Source: Cyanobacteria bacterium SZAS-4
GTDB taxonomy: Bacteria; Cyanobacteriota; Vampirovibrionia; Obscuribacterales; Obscuribacteraceae
NCBI GenBank assembly: GCA_018266255.1
Contig: JAFEAT010000014.1
Span: 124,001 to 188,000, forward strand
Direction of reading: 5' to 3'
DNA length: 64,000 bases
Below, piece after piece: positions 18,825 to 26,423 of the stretch. Under the pieces are notes generated by a model. That model was not told the DNA's origin. It worked only from the letters and a program-made list of their open reading frames with translations, and ran no database searches. The position numbers and the translations under genes are program-made. Positions within the stretch are counted from its first letter, which is position 1. The number at the start of each line of letters is the position of its first letter.

Positions 18825-19601
18825 TTATTTTTGCACAAATTTACTCACACCGTTGTGCTTATATAACGTCAAAAATTCGGCTCTTGTGGCAAAGTCTGGT
18901 ATGTGTCCAATGTCCATGCGCTTGAGCGTCACACTGATTGGTTGCCGACCCCGCAGCACCTCGATTTTCACTTCCGTGCCTGGCATTCCTGTGAACCAAT
19001 CCCAAACTTCTTTAGGCGGCAGGTCAAGGGTCGACTGCCCATTGACTGAGGTAATCAAGTCACCAGGCTGCAGATTAGCTTCGGCTGCGGGCATGCTTGG
19101 AAAGCATTTGAGAACAAGCGCGTAACCTCGCTGCGTGATTGGCATGTTCATCAGAAATCCGCAGACACCATATCCGGTATCGCGTTCTGCGTATAATTTT
19201 TCATATTCCTTGCTGCGTGCTCCCAGAAGAGCGCGCATCAGAGTAAATGGATCTGAGATGACGGTGCTTGGAAGATTCGCTCGCATCACATAACTGTTAA
19301 TGACGATCTGCTTCATCGCTTGCGGACCTTGTTGTTCAACTTGCACGGTAGCTTCTTGATCGTCCGAGTCGTCTAACCGTTCAAGTTTGGTTGCTTCCAA
19401 CTTGTGGAGTTTTGGGGTTTGGTCTGCTCTAGGTGGCGTTGCTTCTTCGACTGGCGGTGCTTTGTCGATTTGCGGCGACAGTGGTTTCAACTCTATGTCG
19501 TCGGCAGCATATGCCAACGGCGACTGCAGCGTCGTCATAGATGCGACAATGGTCGCGGCTTTTAACAATCCGTTTTTCGATTGATTACTAAACTCAAACA
19601 T
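18825..19601 (-). CDS. Exported PDZ-domain protein
   Basis: This 258-residue protein has an N-terminal signal sequence (LLKAATIVASMTTLQSPLAYA), a Pro/Glu-rich linker, and a C-terminal PDZ domain (about 165-245) with the typical PGDLITSVNGQSTLDLPPKEVWDWFTG and a strand in KIEVLRGRQPISVTLKRM. No protease domain is present, so it is a stand-alone PDZ module that could bind peptide C-termini in the periplasm. ATG 19601 follows GAGG about six bases upstream; ATG 19616 is an alternative. Confidence 0.8.
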   Translation of the reverse strand: MFEFSNQSKNGLLKAATIVASMTTLQSPLAYAADDIELKPLSPQIDKAPPVEEATPPRADQTPKLHKLEATKLERLDDSDDQEATVQVEQQGPQAMKQIVINSYVMRANLPSTVISDPFTLMRALLGARSKEYEKLYAERDTGYGVCGFLMNMPITQRGYALVLKCFPSMPAAEANLQPGDLITSVNGQSTLDLPPKEVWDWFTGMPGTEVKIEVLRGRQPISVTLKRMDIGHIPDFATRAEFLTLYKHNGVSKFVQK

Positions 19602-19759
19602 TTTTCCCTCGGTCATGATTTGAGAGTTCGAAAATAGATTTGCGATTTCTCAATCCTTGCATCTATTTGTCGAGATTCTGTGAAGTCCTGGAGAAGTTCC
19701 CAGCATTCTCCTGCGCCATATGGAGTAACCTTTTAATTGGAATAATTAGGAGTGCGTTT

Positions 19760-20560
19760 GTGAAGTCAGTGAAGCTTTGCCTGCAATCATTGGCATTGGC
19801 GCTTGGGGTTTGGCTGTGTGCAAATTCTTCGCCTTTATTGGCGCAGGAGAAATTCGCCCCGAAGCAAGTGAAGGCTGCTAGTGGAGTTGTTTACTCCGTG
19901 TATCCGAAAGGAAAGTTGGTTTTTGATTTCGTCGTCTCGCGGCCAGGCGAAAGTCAATCTGACATTTATCTATGCATTCCATCGGCTTTTACGACACCTT
20001 CCAATCAAGTCGATGGTGTTTATATCAGCAATGGATTGATTGGAAATGCCCATGGCGTCAACAAAGAGCTGGGTGGGGCAATGGTGATTAAGAATGGAAA
20101 GGCAAAATTGCTCTCGACAAACAAGGGCAGCACGATAACGGAGAAGTTTTTGGCAGATGTGCAAAAGTCTCAAGGTTCGTTATTTCAGCAATTTTTGATT
20201 GTGCATGACGGTAAGGCGGCATCATTTAAAGATAAGAGCAAGTTCCAACGCCGAGCGGTATGCGAAACGGTAGAAGGAACGTTTGGCGTCGTAGAGAGTG
20301 ACCGACCAATCACGTTTACCACGTTCAATGATGACCTCGTCGCGCTTGGGATGAAGGAAGCGCTCTATTGCGACATGGGTGCTTGGGACGAAGGGTGGTA
20401 TCGATCTGGTTCTGATTCCAAAGTGAATAGAATTGGGCTCGATCGATCGTTAACAAGTCGTCAAAGCAACTGGTTGATTTTGAGGGCGCCGAAATTATTG
20501 AAAGAGAAAGCGAAGAAGCCTACTTTGGAACCGGAAACACCGTCTCGCCATCGTCGCTGA
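19760..20560 (+). CDS. Exported protein, weakly like phosphodiester glycosidase (DUF2233/NAGPA)
   Basis: The 266-residue product has a signal peptide (LCLQSLALALGVWLCANSSPLLAQ). The mature part has a beta-rich core. FQRRAVCETVEGTFGVVESDRPITFTTF and ALYCDMGAWDEGWY recall the core strands and the DGG region of phosphodiester glycosidase (DUF2233) domains. The usual Gly-Gly is not present, so the call is tentative. GTG 19760 is the start: AGGAG lies seven bases upstream and the signal peptide begins directly. Its 3' end overlaps the convergent DUF4239 gene by 41 bases. Confidence 0.65.
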   Translation: MKSVKLCLQSLALALGVWLCANSSPLLAQEKFAPKQVKAASGVVYSVYPKGKLVFDFVVSRPGESQSDIYLCIPSAFTTPSNQVDGVYISNGLIGNAHGVNKELGGAMVIKNGKAKLLSTNKGSTITEKFLADVQKSQGSLFQQFLIVHDGKAASFKDKSKFQRRAVCETVEGTFGVVESDRPITFTTFNDDLVALGMKEALYCDMGAWDEGWYRSGSDSKVNRIGLDRSLTSRQSNWLILRAPKLLKEKAKKPTLEPETPSRHRR

Positions 20561-21329
20561 CATTCCACTGCTTTCTAAACATCATCAAGTCTGTTTCGAA
20601 CGCTGTTGGACGAATCATCACATCTCCTTCGAAAGGATCATCGAAGGTATAAAGTAAGTAGATGTTCAGGCTGATTACAAGAGTGACCATTGCAGTCATG
20701 ATCACTTGCAGTCTTGCATTAGGGGCACCAAAAAAGTAAGTGAACACAATCGTCGCCAGTCCGCCAAGTATCAGCACCCACCACAGCGCCGGCGGCAAAC
20801 CATTGTGCAGAGCTTCAATTCTCAACCGGCGTGCATCGCTCATTGACACGAGTGCCGCCAGCGCGGCTTGATGCACGTTGCTCTCTTTTTGAGTAACTGG
20901 TTTGTAGTTCGTGCACTCTTCCCAGATTGTTCTATAGGTTCTGATTGTTGAGACGCTGATGTTTCGTCGACCTAAAAGCGGCCATTCTTCATGGACGATT
21001 TGATCCGCATATCGAATGCATAGCTTGCGCAGTTCTTTTCGTTCGTTCTCTTGTAAAGCACCAGCGTAATTAAAGATGTTTGCAAGTGAGGCAGCCTCTT
21101 GTTGCACTGTCGAGCGCGCGGTTTCGAAGCGCTGCATGGAATTGCTGATCATGAAGCCGAGGAGCATGGCAAACATCATTCCGACAACTTGTGAAAGTGG
21201 GTCGGTAACGTCGTGGTGAATTTTTAGTTCAGTCGCCTCAAGCCACTTGCGGATAAAAAGCAGTCCAACGACTGACAAAAAGACGACAGATGTAATTGCC
21301 GTTATGCCGACTAACGTATCGATTCCCAA
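20520..21329 (-). CDS. DUF4239 (bestrophin-like) membrane protein
   Basis: The 269-residue protein has two N-terminal membrane helices (TAITSVVFLSVVGLLFI, VVGMMFAMLLGFMISNSM) with the DUF4239 hallmark MISNSMQRFETARSTVQQEAASLANIF, a helical middle, and two further C-terminal helices (LWWVLILGGLATIVFTYFFG, VIMTAMVTLVISLNIYLLYTFDDPF). DUF4239 proteins are considered bestrophin-like, so ion transport is possible. The start is TTG at 21329, with GGAG seven bases before it. Confidence 0.85.
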   Translation of the reverse strand: MGIDTLVGITAITSVVFLSVVGLLFIRKWLEATELKIHHDVTDPLSQVVGMMFAMLLGFMISNSMQRFETARSTVQQEAASLANIFNYAGALQENERKELRKLCIRYADQIVHEEWPLLGRRNISVSTIRTYRTIWEECTNYKPVTQKESNVHQAALAALVSMSDARRLRIEALHNGLPPALWWVLILGGLATIVFTYFFGAPNARLQVIMTAMVTLVISLNIYLLYTFDDPFEGDVMIRPTAFETDLMMFRKQWNVSDDGETVFPVPK

Positions 21330-21490
21330 GTCACCGCTCCGCGAACTTTCGGGCTATGATACCCGATTAGTCTCCGTGGTGGGGCTATTCAGTGGACTTT
21401 CTAATTGTTTTGCAGTTCTTTGCCTGGTCTGTGTGTCTTCGTCTGTGCATCCTGTCTTTCGTTTGGCTTTCACTTTTGGCACGTCGCAGA

Positions 21491-22720
21491 CTACATTGCA
21501 AGTCCGATGTTCATCGGCGGCGATGCTGACGATGTGGTCGGATTGGTGCCGGTAACGATGAAGTTTGGCGGCAGAACGACGATTCCCAGAAGGCTGAGTC
21601 CAGTGCCGATTTGAGCGTTGCTGCTAGTGAACCGCACCGGTACGAATCCGGTGATCTGTGCGCCAACTCCTCCTCTCAGAATACTCGCCAGCGGCATTGC
21701 AAGAATGCTGACGTTTGGATTGGTCACAACTGGCACGATAAAAGTTTTGTTTTGCAAGAACGATGCCAGTGCTGGTGTCACAGATGGTGCAGGTGAGAGT
21801 AATCCTAAAAATCCTGGTTTCATAGTTCCGGATTGAAAGTAATTCTCTACGGTGAGTGGACCGGACGGGAAGAGCGTTAAGTTAAGCCCCGTCAAACCTG
21901 GATTCATGAGCATCAAAGTCTGTCCGACAGTCATGGAAGGCGGCGGAGTGGAAGTCGATTGACTGGGATCGAAGTATTTCATCATCGCGATAGTTGGAGC
22001 ACCGTTGCCGCCAGTTCCAACTACAGCCAGAGCGCCACCGAGAAGTCCTGTGGGACCAGATACGAACTGTGAGGTGCTGCCGTTGGTCAAGAACGGCAAA
22101 ATGCCCACATCTAGTGTTTCGAGACCAGCTTGTTGAACCCAGCTGTGGTTCCCTGCGGATCCGTTCGGTGCATAAATTGCGAAAGGGAAAGGTAGCGTTG
22201 CCGAAGTTGGCGCGGCTGGGCTGCCGATTGGTCCAGCGACTGCTGTTGCCGTGACTGTGTCTTGCATGTGTCCAAACAAACAAGCCATGATGTTGGTGAT
22301 TTTTTTCGACGTTTTAACTGTCATGAAATAGTTCGAATCGTATCCCGTGCTGGCAATGGCGGGACTGCCAAACTGGCATGGATAGGTTGATACTTCCGAG
22401 CTGCTCAGCGCTTTTCCGTCAACGAAATTTTGGGTGCACAGTGCCAGAGCATCCACGCTCGCTGTCGAGGCGTAGGCTTGTGCCGCAGTCGGTGTCGGAG
22501 TAGTGATGCCTGTGCCACCACTCAGATCGAGGTCGTAAGCGCCAGCGATGGCGGCAGCATCGGCAGCAGCTTGAAGCTGGCTTTTGACAAGGAGATTGTG
22601 CCCGATGTCATAAGCAAACGAGAAGAGCATGACGATTGCAAACAGCACGGCGATGAAGATCAAGCTGGTGGAGGCTCCTCGCTGAGAGCGCAATCTCCTT
22701 CTAAATCTTGTAGCTCTCAT
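21491..22720 (-). CDS. TadG-like pilus-associated protein
   Basis: This 409-residue protein begins with a basic stretch and one membrane helix (GASTSLIFIAVLFAIVMLFSFAYDIGH), then LLVKSQLQAAADAAAIAGAYDL, which matches the TadG/DUF2134 N-terminal pilin-like region. The long C-terminal part is Ser/Thr/Gly/Pro-rich and probably exposed. ATG 22720 follows GGAG and lies two bases after the stop of the TadE-like gene; a start 9 codons earlier is less likely. It is the last gene of a leftward cluster with two TadE-like genes. Confidence 0.85.
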   Translation of the reverse strand: MRATRFRRRLRSQRGASTSLIFIAVLFAIVMLFSFAYDIGHNLLVKSQLQAAADAAAIAGAYDLDLSGGTGITTPTPTAAQAYASTASVDALALCTQNFVDGKALSSSEVSTYPCQFGSPAIASTGYDSNYFMTVKTSKKITNIMACLFGHMQDTVTATAVAGPIGSPAAPTSATLPFPFAIYAPNGSAGNHSWVQQAGLETLDVGILPFLTNGSTSQFVSGPTGLLGGALAVVGTGGNGAPTIAMMKYFDPSQSTSTPPPSMTVGQTLMLMNPGLTGLNLTLFPSGPLTVENYFQSGTMKPGFLGLLSPAPSVTPALASFLQNKTFIVPVVTNPNVSILAMPLASILRGGVGAQITGFVPVRFTSSNAQIGTGLSLLGIVVLPPNFIVTGTNPTTSSASPPMNIGLAM

Positions 22721-22722
22721 AA

Positions 22723-23307
22723 TTAAAACTCCAGTGGATATGAGCACGACTCGGTTAATTTCAGGTTGGAAAGTCGGGATACCAAATTGAGCGGATCTGG
22801 ATTTGGAAATGTTCCTTTATAGGTTACCGTTACCGTGACGCGCCCGATTGAATACGTAGGGTCCTGATTGTTCGGAGCTGGTGGCGTGTATGCGGCAGAA
22901 AATTGTGAGTTGTCTGAGACGACGTTTTTGATGCGTATTTGCGTGAACGCATCGTTCGGAGATTTCGGCGGGTTCGATGCTGCACCGCTATTGGTGCCTT
23001 CGACAACGATGGTCGAAGGATTTGAGTAGACGGCAGAGGGTTGCGATGGAGCAACCGCAGGACCTTGAGCGTCTGCTGACCCAGACGTGCCGCTCGATGG
23101 GGCGCCATATGCAACAGCGCATCCTCGTGCAGCGGCCCGTGCTGCTTCGCTTAAGCAGTTCGTGATAAAGACGAATTGACATGCTTCAAAAACTATGTAG
23201 ATCATGAGCAGGGCTAGCGGGAAAATCACACTCAAGCTGGCTGCGAATTCAACTATTGCCAAACCGCGTTTTCGAGATCTCTGGTACGAATTTGCTTTCA
23301 TTGCCAT
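22723..23307 (-). CDS. TadE-like minor pilin
   Basis: The 194-residue protein has the TadE pattern: a short basic head, RGLAIVEFAASLSVIFPLALLMIYIVFEACQFVF with the Glu expected at position 5 after the cleavage Gly, and then an Ala/Arg-rich helix (LSEAARAAARGCAVAYG). The rest is beta-rich and exported. TadE proteins are pseudopilins of the Tad (Flp) secretion system. It is separated from the neighbouring genes by only a few bases. ATG at 23307 or two codons later could be the start. Confidence 0.85.
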   Translation of the reverse strand: MAMKANSYQRSRKRGLAIVEFAASLSVIFPLALLMIYIVFEACQFVFITNCLSEAARAAARGCAVAYGAPSSGTSGSADAQGPAVAPSQPSAVYSNPSTIVVEGTNSGAASNPPKSPNDAFTQIRIKNVVSDNSQFSAAYTPPAPNNQDPTYSIGRVTVTVTYKGTFPNPDPLNLVSRLSNLKLTESCSYPLEF

Positions 23308-23311
23308 CTCG

Positions 23312-23812
23312 CTATGGACGTAGTGGGTATGTTGTGGACGCCTTCATCATGTTGCCGTTGGAAAACACAATGCCCAGCCCGGGAATTGCTAGCGATGCGG
23401 GAATACCGATGTTGTCTGGGGTGCCGTTGAAACCAGCCTGCCCTGGTGCTGCAGTACAAGTGACTGTGACTGTCAGTGGTGGATGCGGGTTTTTAGGATA
23501 GGATGTCGGCCAGACAACCGAGAATTGATTGGTGCTGTTCACCACTCCTGGTACCAAGACTTTCTGCAGCTCAGAGTTGACCGATGAGTCAGAAGGCGCT
23601 TGTCCACCAGAGCTCTTCATGTATAAGATCGCCGCTTCGCGCGCCGCTTGTCTGCTGGCTTGCTGGCAGCCGTTGATGATGTGCAAACAAATAGCCGCTT
23701 GAATCAAGGCGAATGTGATCAGCATCAACACACCTAGAAAAAGTGCGCTGCTGGCGCTAACCTCAGCTAGAACAGCTCCGTGAGCTGCTCTGATAGTTTT
23801 ATTCCTGATCAT
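23312..23812 (-). CDS. TadE-like minor pilin, second copy
   Basis: A second pilin-like protein (166 residues) has the head AHGAVLAEVSASSALFLGVLMLITFALIQAAICLHI and the following helix CQQASRQAAREAAILYM. It shares the gene plan and the residue pattern VTVTCT near the end with the next gene, so the two arose from one ancestor or co-evolved as a heteromer. ATG 23812 follows AAGGA. No TadA ATPase, TadB/C or prepilin peptidase gene is in the window. Confidence 0.8.
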   Translation of the reverse strand: MIRNKTIRAAHGAVLAEVSASSALFLGVLMLITFALIQAAICLHIINGCQQASRQAAREAAILYMKSSGGQAPSDSSVNSELQKVLVPGVVNSTNQFSVVWPTSYPKNPHPPLTVTVTCTAAPGQAGFNGTPDNIGIPASLAIPGLGIVFSNGNMMKASTTYPLRP

Positions 23813-23821
23813 GTTCTTTCC

Positions 23822-24625
23822 TTAAGAAGCGGAATCTAGACGTTTTTTTGACCGGGCTTCCTTCTTTGTTTTTGCTGATTTGATGTTGGTCGGTTCGTTC
23901 AGTACTACAGCTTGTTTATCTGCTGCTTTTGATTTTTTTGTTCTCTTTTTAGCTGGCTTGGTGTCTGAAAATACGTCTGTATTATCGAATGCGACAGCTT
24001 TGGATGCGACATCCTTTGCTTTGCTCCGACTGGACCTTCTCTTTGGTGCTGGTTTTTCTGCCGTTGTTCGAGCTGTCGCACGGTCTGGTTGCGTCACCAT
24101 AACGGGCATCGCGATCATCGTCTGTGCGATCGTTTTGATCGAAGTCAATGTGATTGATGTAGCCGTGGGTGGCGCCGAAATTTCCATAAAAGCTTGTTTG
24201 AGTTGATAGCCGTCGGTAGTTTCATCTTTGACAGAACCGGCCAAAAAAGTGCTGAAGCAATTGAGTTCCATACCCATAGCCATACCGATTTGAGCAAAGT
24301 CTAGGCCGCCACATAGATCAGGGTCTTGACGCATCAATTGCAAATATGGCTGTTCCTTTTGCGCATCGTAGTTGAGCATTCCGCTCGACCAGTCAGCATT
24401 TGTCGCGCCGGTATTCTCAGCTTGAAGTCGGTCTTTGCGCCAGTAAAATTTGCCCACTAAACCGGCATGCTTGATTCGGCGAAGGCAAGCCATGCCTTGG
24501 ATTGCCCCACGTAAAGAGTTGTCGTGCAAGCGAGGCATCTTCTCGAATTTTTCTAAATTTTCGGCAAGTGCCTCTCTCATCTGGCGAAGACGGTGGAGGG
24601 GAATTCGTTGAGAAACTGAAAGCAT
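23822..24625 (-). CDS. Hypothetical protein with Lys/Arg-rich C-terminal tail
   Basis: This 267-residue protein has a helical N-terminal half without recognised motif and a C-terminal tail (about 190-267) full of Lys, Arg, Ser and Ala (KPAPKRRSSRSKAKD, KPAKKRTKKSKAADK), probably disordered and nucleic-acid-binding or electrostatic. It stands just upstream of the TadE genes on the same strand, so it may belong to the same transcript. ATG 24625 has GAGG seven bases upstream. Confidence 0.65.
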   Translation of the reverse strand: MLSVSQRIPLHRLRQMREALAENLEKFEKMPRLHDNSLRGAIQGMACLRRIKHAGLVGKFYWRKDRLQAENTGATNADWSSGMLNYDAQKEQPYLQLMRQDPDLCGGLDFAQIGMAMGMELNCFSTFLAGSVKDETTDGYQLKQAFMEISAPPTATSITLTSIKTIAQTMIAMPVMVTQPDRATARTTAEKPAPKRRSSRSKAKDVASKAVAFDNTDVFSDTKPAKKRTKKSKAADKQAVVLNEPTNIKSAKTKKEARSKKRLDSAS

Positions 24626-24672
24626 CGATGTACCTCGGAGTTAGACAATTGCTGAACCGGAAACCGTGGTGC

Positions 24673-26202
24673 CTAGTGCGACATGATGTTGTCGTGTGCT
24701 TTTTTGCCTATCACCCCTGCGACCATCAAAATAATCAACATAGCCGCTGCGATGAATCCAAATCGAATGCTGTTTTCATTCGGCAACTCAGCTGAATAAA
24801 TCCACACTGAAGTCGGTTGCGTCGGATGTGATGCCGTTTTTTCGGGAAGAATGGAACCGCCTCTCTTGCCATTCTTCAAGGACAAGAGCAGAGCTGGAGT
24901 GCCATTGGAGCCGCTAATCAATTTGCCCTTGCTGTCGAATCCGTGTACAAAGAAAGCGTTGGTTTTCCATCCGTAGCTGTTGAAGTCTGATGCGATTGAA
25001 GGTTCTGATTTGACTTCCAAACAACTGACCGAATTTGGCACTTCTTTTTCGCGACCGAATTTCTGGCCGATTTTTAAAGCGTGCTCGAAAGCGGTGTCGC
25101 CTTGCGCTGTAATCAAATTGGAGCCGATCTCTTCATTGATGTTGACTTGCGAGACCGTAACCGCTCCGGCTGCACACTCTGAACTCAGCTCTTCTATATT
25201 TGTTGGATAATGCCCCAACGTCTGATACATTTTTTCGGCTCCATCCCTGACGGCATTCATCGAGTCAATGACCTTCATTTCCGCTGAATCTTTTCCATAG
25301 AAAATCGTGCCATCTTGTGCCTGAAAACCTTGAGGAATTGCTTTGAGCCAGAGAGTTTGCTCAGGTTTTCCAAATACAAGCGCCAACTGATCGCGCCAGT
25401 TGTCTTGCCATCGGCGAGCTTTCACTAAAGTTGTGCCGGTGCTGTTGGATAGCGATACTGCGTTGTGTAAAAACTTCAACGCACCGTCGCGGTCTGAAGT
25501 AACAAATGTTTTGTTGCCGAAGTCGCTAAGCGAAATTGCTTTTGTGTAAGATGACTCTTCGTGCCAGATCAATGCCACCATCGCTACGGCCAATACAGTG
25601 CCTACCGTAGAGAGCAATCTCTTTGAGAAGCGTGGTCTGTCCGTTTCATTGACAGGTGCTGCAGTGAACACGGGGTTTTGTATCGCGTTCAATTCTGATG
25701 TTTGCTTGCGGCGCGAATCAGTGTTTTTCATGAGCTTGTAAGCGGCGGCGAAAGCGTCGTCGTCTAGCTTGCAGAATTCGCAGAGAACGCCGTTTTCGTG
25801 ACTGTGTGCACGTCGCCGTTTTGGCGCTTCGGCGGCATCTCTGTCGACACTAAAATCCAGTGTGTCGTCCGCTGACACTTCTTCGATATCCAGTGTTGGG
25901 GCGGCAGCTGTCACACTTGCCTCGGTCACTTTCTTGGGATTTTTTGATTTGGAGCGAGGCTTGCGTTCGCCGGTCTTTTTTGCCCGCGTTTTTGTTTTCT
26001 TAGTCTTTTCCATTGTGGTTGTGGTGTCACTGTCTGTCACAATGCCTTTGCCACTCTGCGCGGAAGATTTGGCGACTCTCTCAGACTGTGATGTCGAGGA
26101 AAAGTCCGACGAGTCAACTAAATTGACTCCGCCTTCAATCGGCATCGACTCGCTTTTAAGTTTTGGCATTCGTTTCTCGCTGAAGTTGTTCAACCCATGC
26201 AT
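24673..26202 (-). CDS. Membrane protein with basic N-terminus and pseudopilin-like segment
   Basis: The 509-residue product begins with a disordered Lys/Thr-rich region (about 55-100), then a CEFC pair, one membrane helix (about 200-218, TVGTVLAVAMVALIW) and an exported domain. LGHYPTNIEELSSE in that domain resembles the YPts-eeL motif of GspG-like pseudopilins. A second hydrophobic helix (FIAAAMLIILMVAGVIG) closes the protein. It is upstream of the Tad-like genes in the same direction. Function is not known; the pseudopilin resemblance is short. An internal ATG 11 codons in could be the true start. Confidence 0.68.
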   Translation of the reverse strand: MHGLNNFSEKRMPKLKSESMPIEGGVNLVDSSDFSSTSQSERVAKSSAQSGKGIVTDSDTTTTMEKTKKTKTRAKKTGERKPRSKSKNPKKVTEASVTAAAPTLDIEEVSADDTLDFSVDRDAAEAPKRRRAHSHENGVLCEFCKLDDDAFAAAYKLMKNTDSRRKQTSELNAIQNPVFTAAPVNETDRPRFSKRLLSTVGTVLAVAMVALIWHEESSYTKAISLSDFGNKTFVTSDRDGALKFLHNAVSLSNSTGTTLVKARRWQDNWRDQLALVFGKPEQTLWLKAIPQGFQAQDGTIFYGKDSAEMKVIDSMNAVRDGAEKMYQTLGHYPTNIEELSSECAAGAVTVSQVNINEEIGSNLITAQGDTAFEHALKIGQKFGREKEVPNSVSCLEVKSEPSIASDFNSYGWKTNAFFVHGFDSKGKLISGSNGTPALLLSLKNGKRGGSILPEKTASHPTQPTSVWIYSAELPNENSIRFGFIAAAMLIILMVAGVIGKKAHDNIMSH

Positions 26203-26277
26203 CGATTATCGAGTTTGAGTTTGGAATCCCACATCCCTCCTAGCCACCATTTTTGCTTAGACGCCAAGTGACTTCGA

Positions 26278-26295
26278 GTAACTCCAAAGAGTTAC
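26278..26295 (+). promoter_or_regulatory. Leader hairpin upstream of the ethylene-receptor-like kinase
   Basis: GTAACTC-CAAA-GAGTTAC forms a perfect 7-bp stem with a 4-base loop. A second, bulged stem pairs 26342-26350 with 26360-26371. Both lie in the roughly 220-base non-coding space before ATG 26424, so the leader may be structured. Its role is unknown; the first hairpin could also terminate incoming transcription. Confidence 0.35.
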
Positions 26296-26423
26296 CCTGT
26301 TCTAGTGTTGTGTGCCGCAGCCGGGCAAGCCATACTTATGGTGATGGGTGTACGGCTCCCACCCTACATCAGACGGCGCAGGTCGGTGCTCCCGCACTAC
26401 CGAAACACGCACAGGTAAACAGT

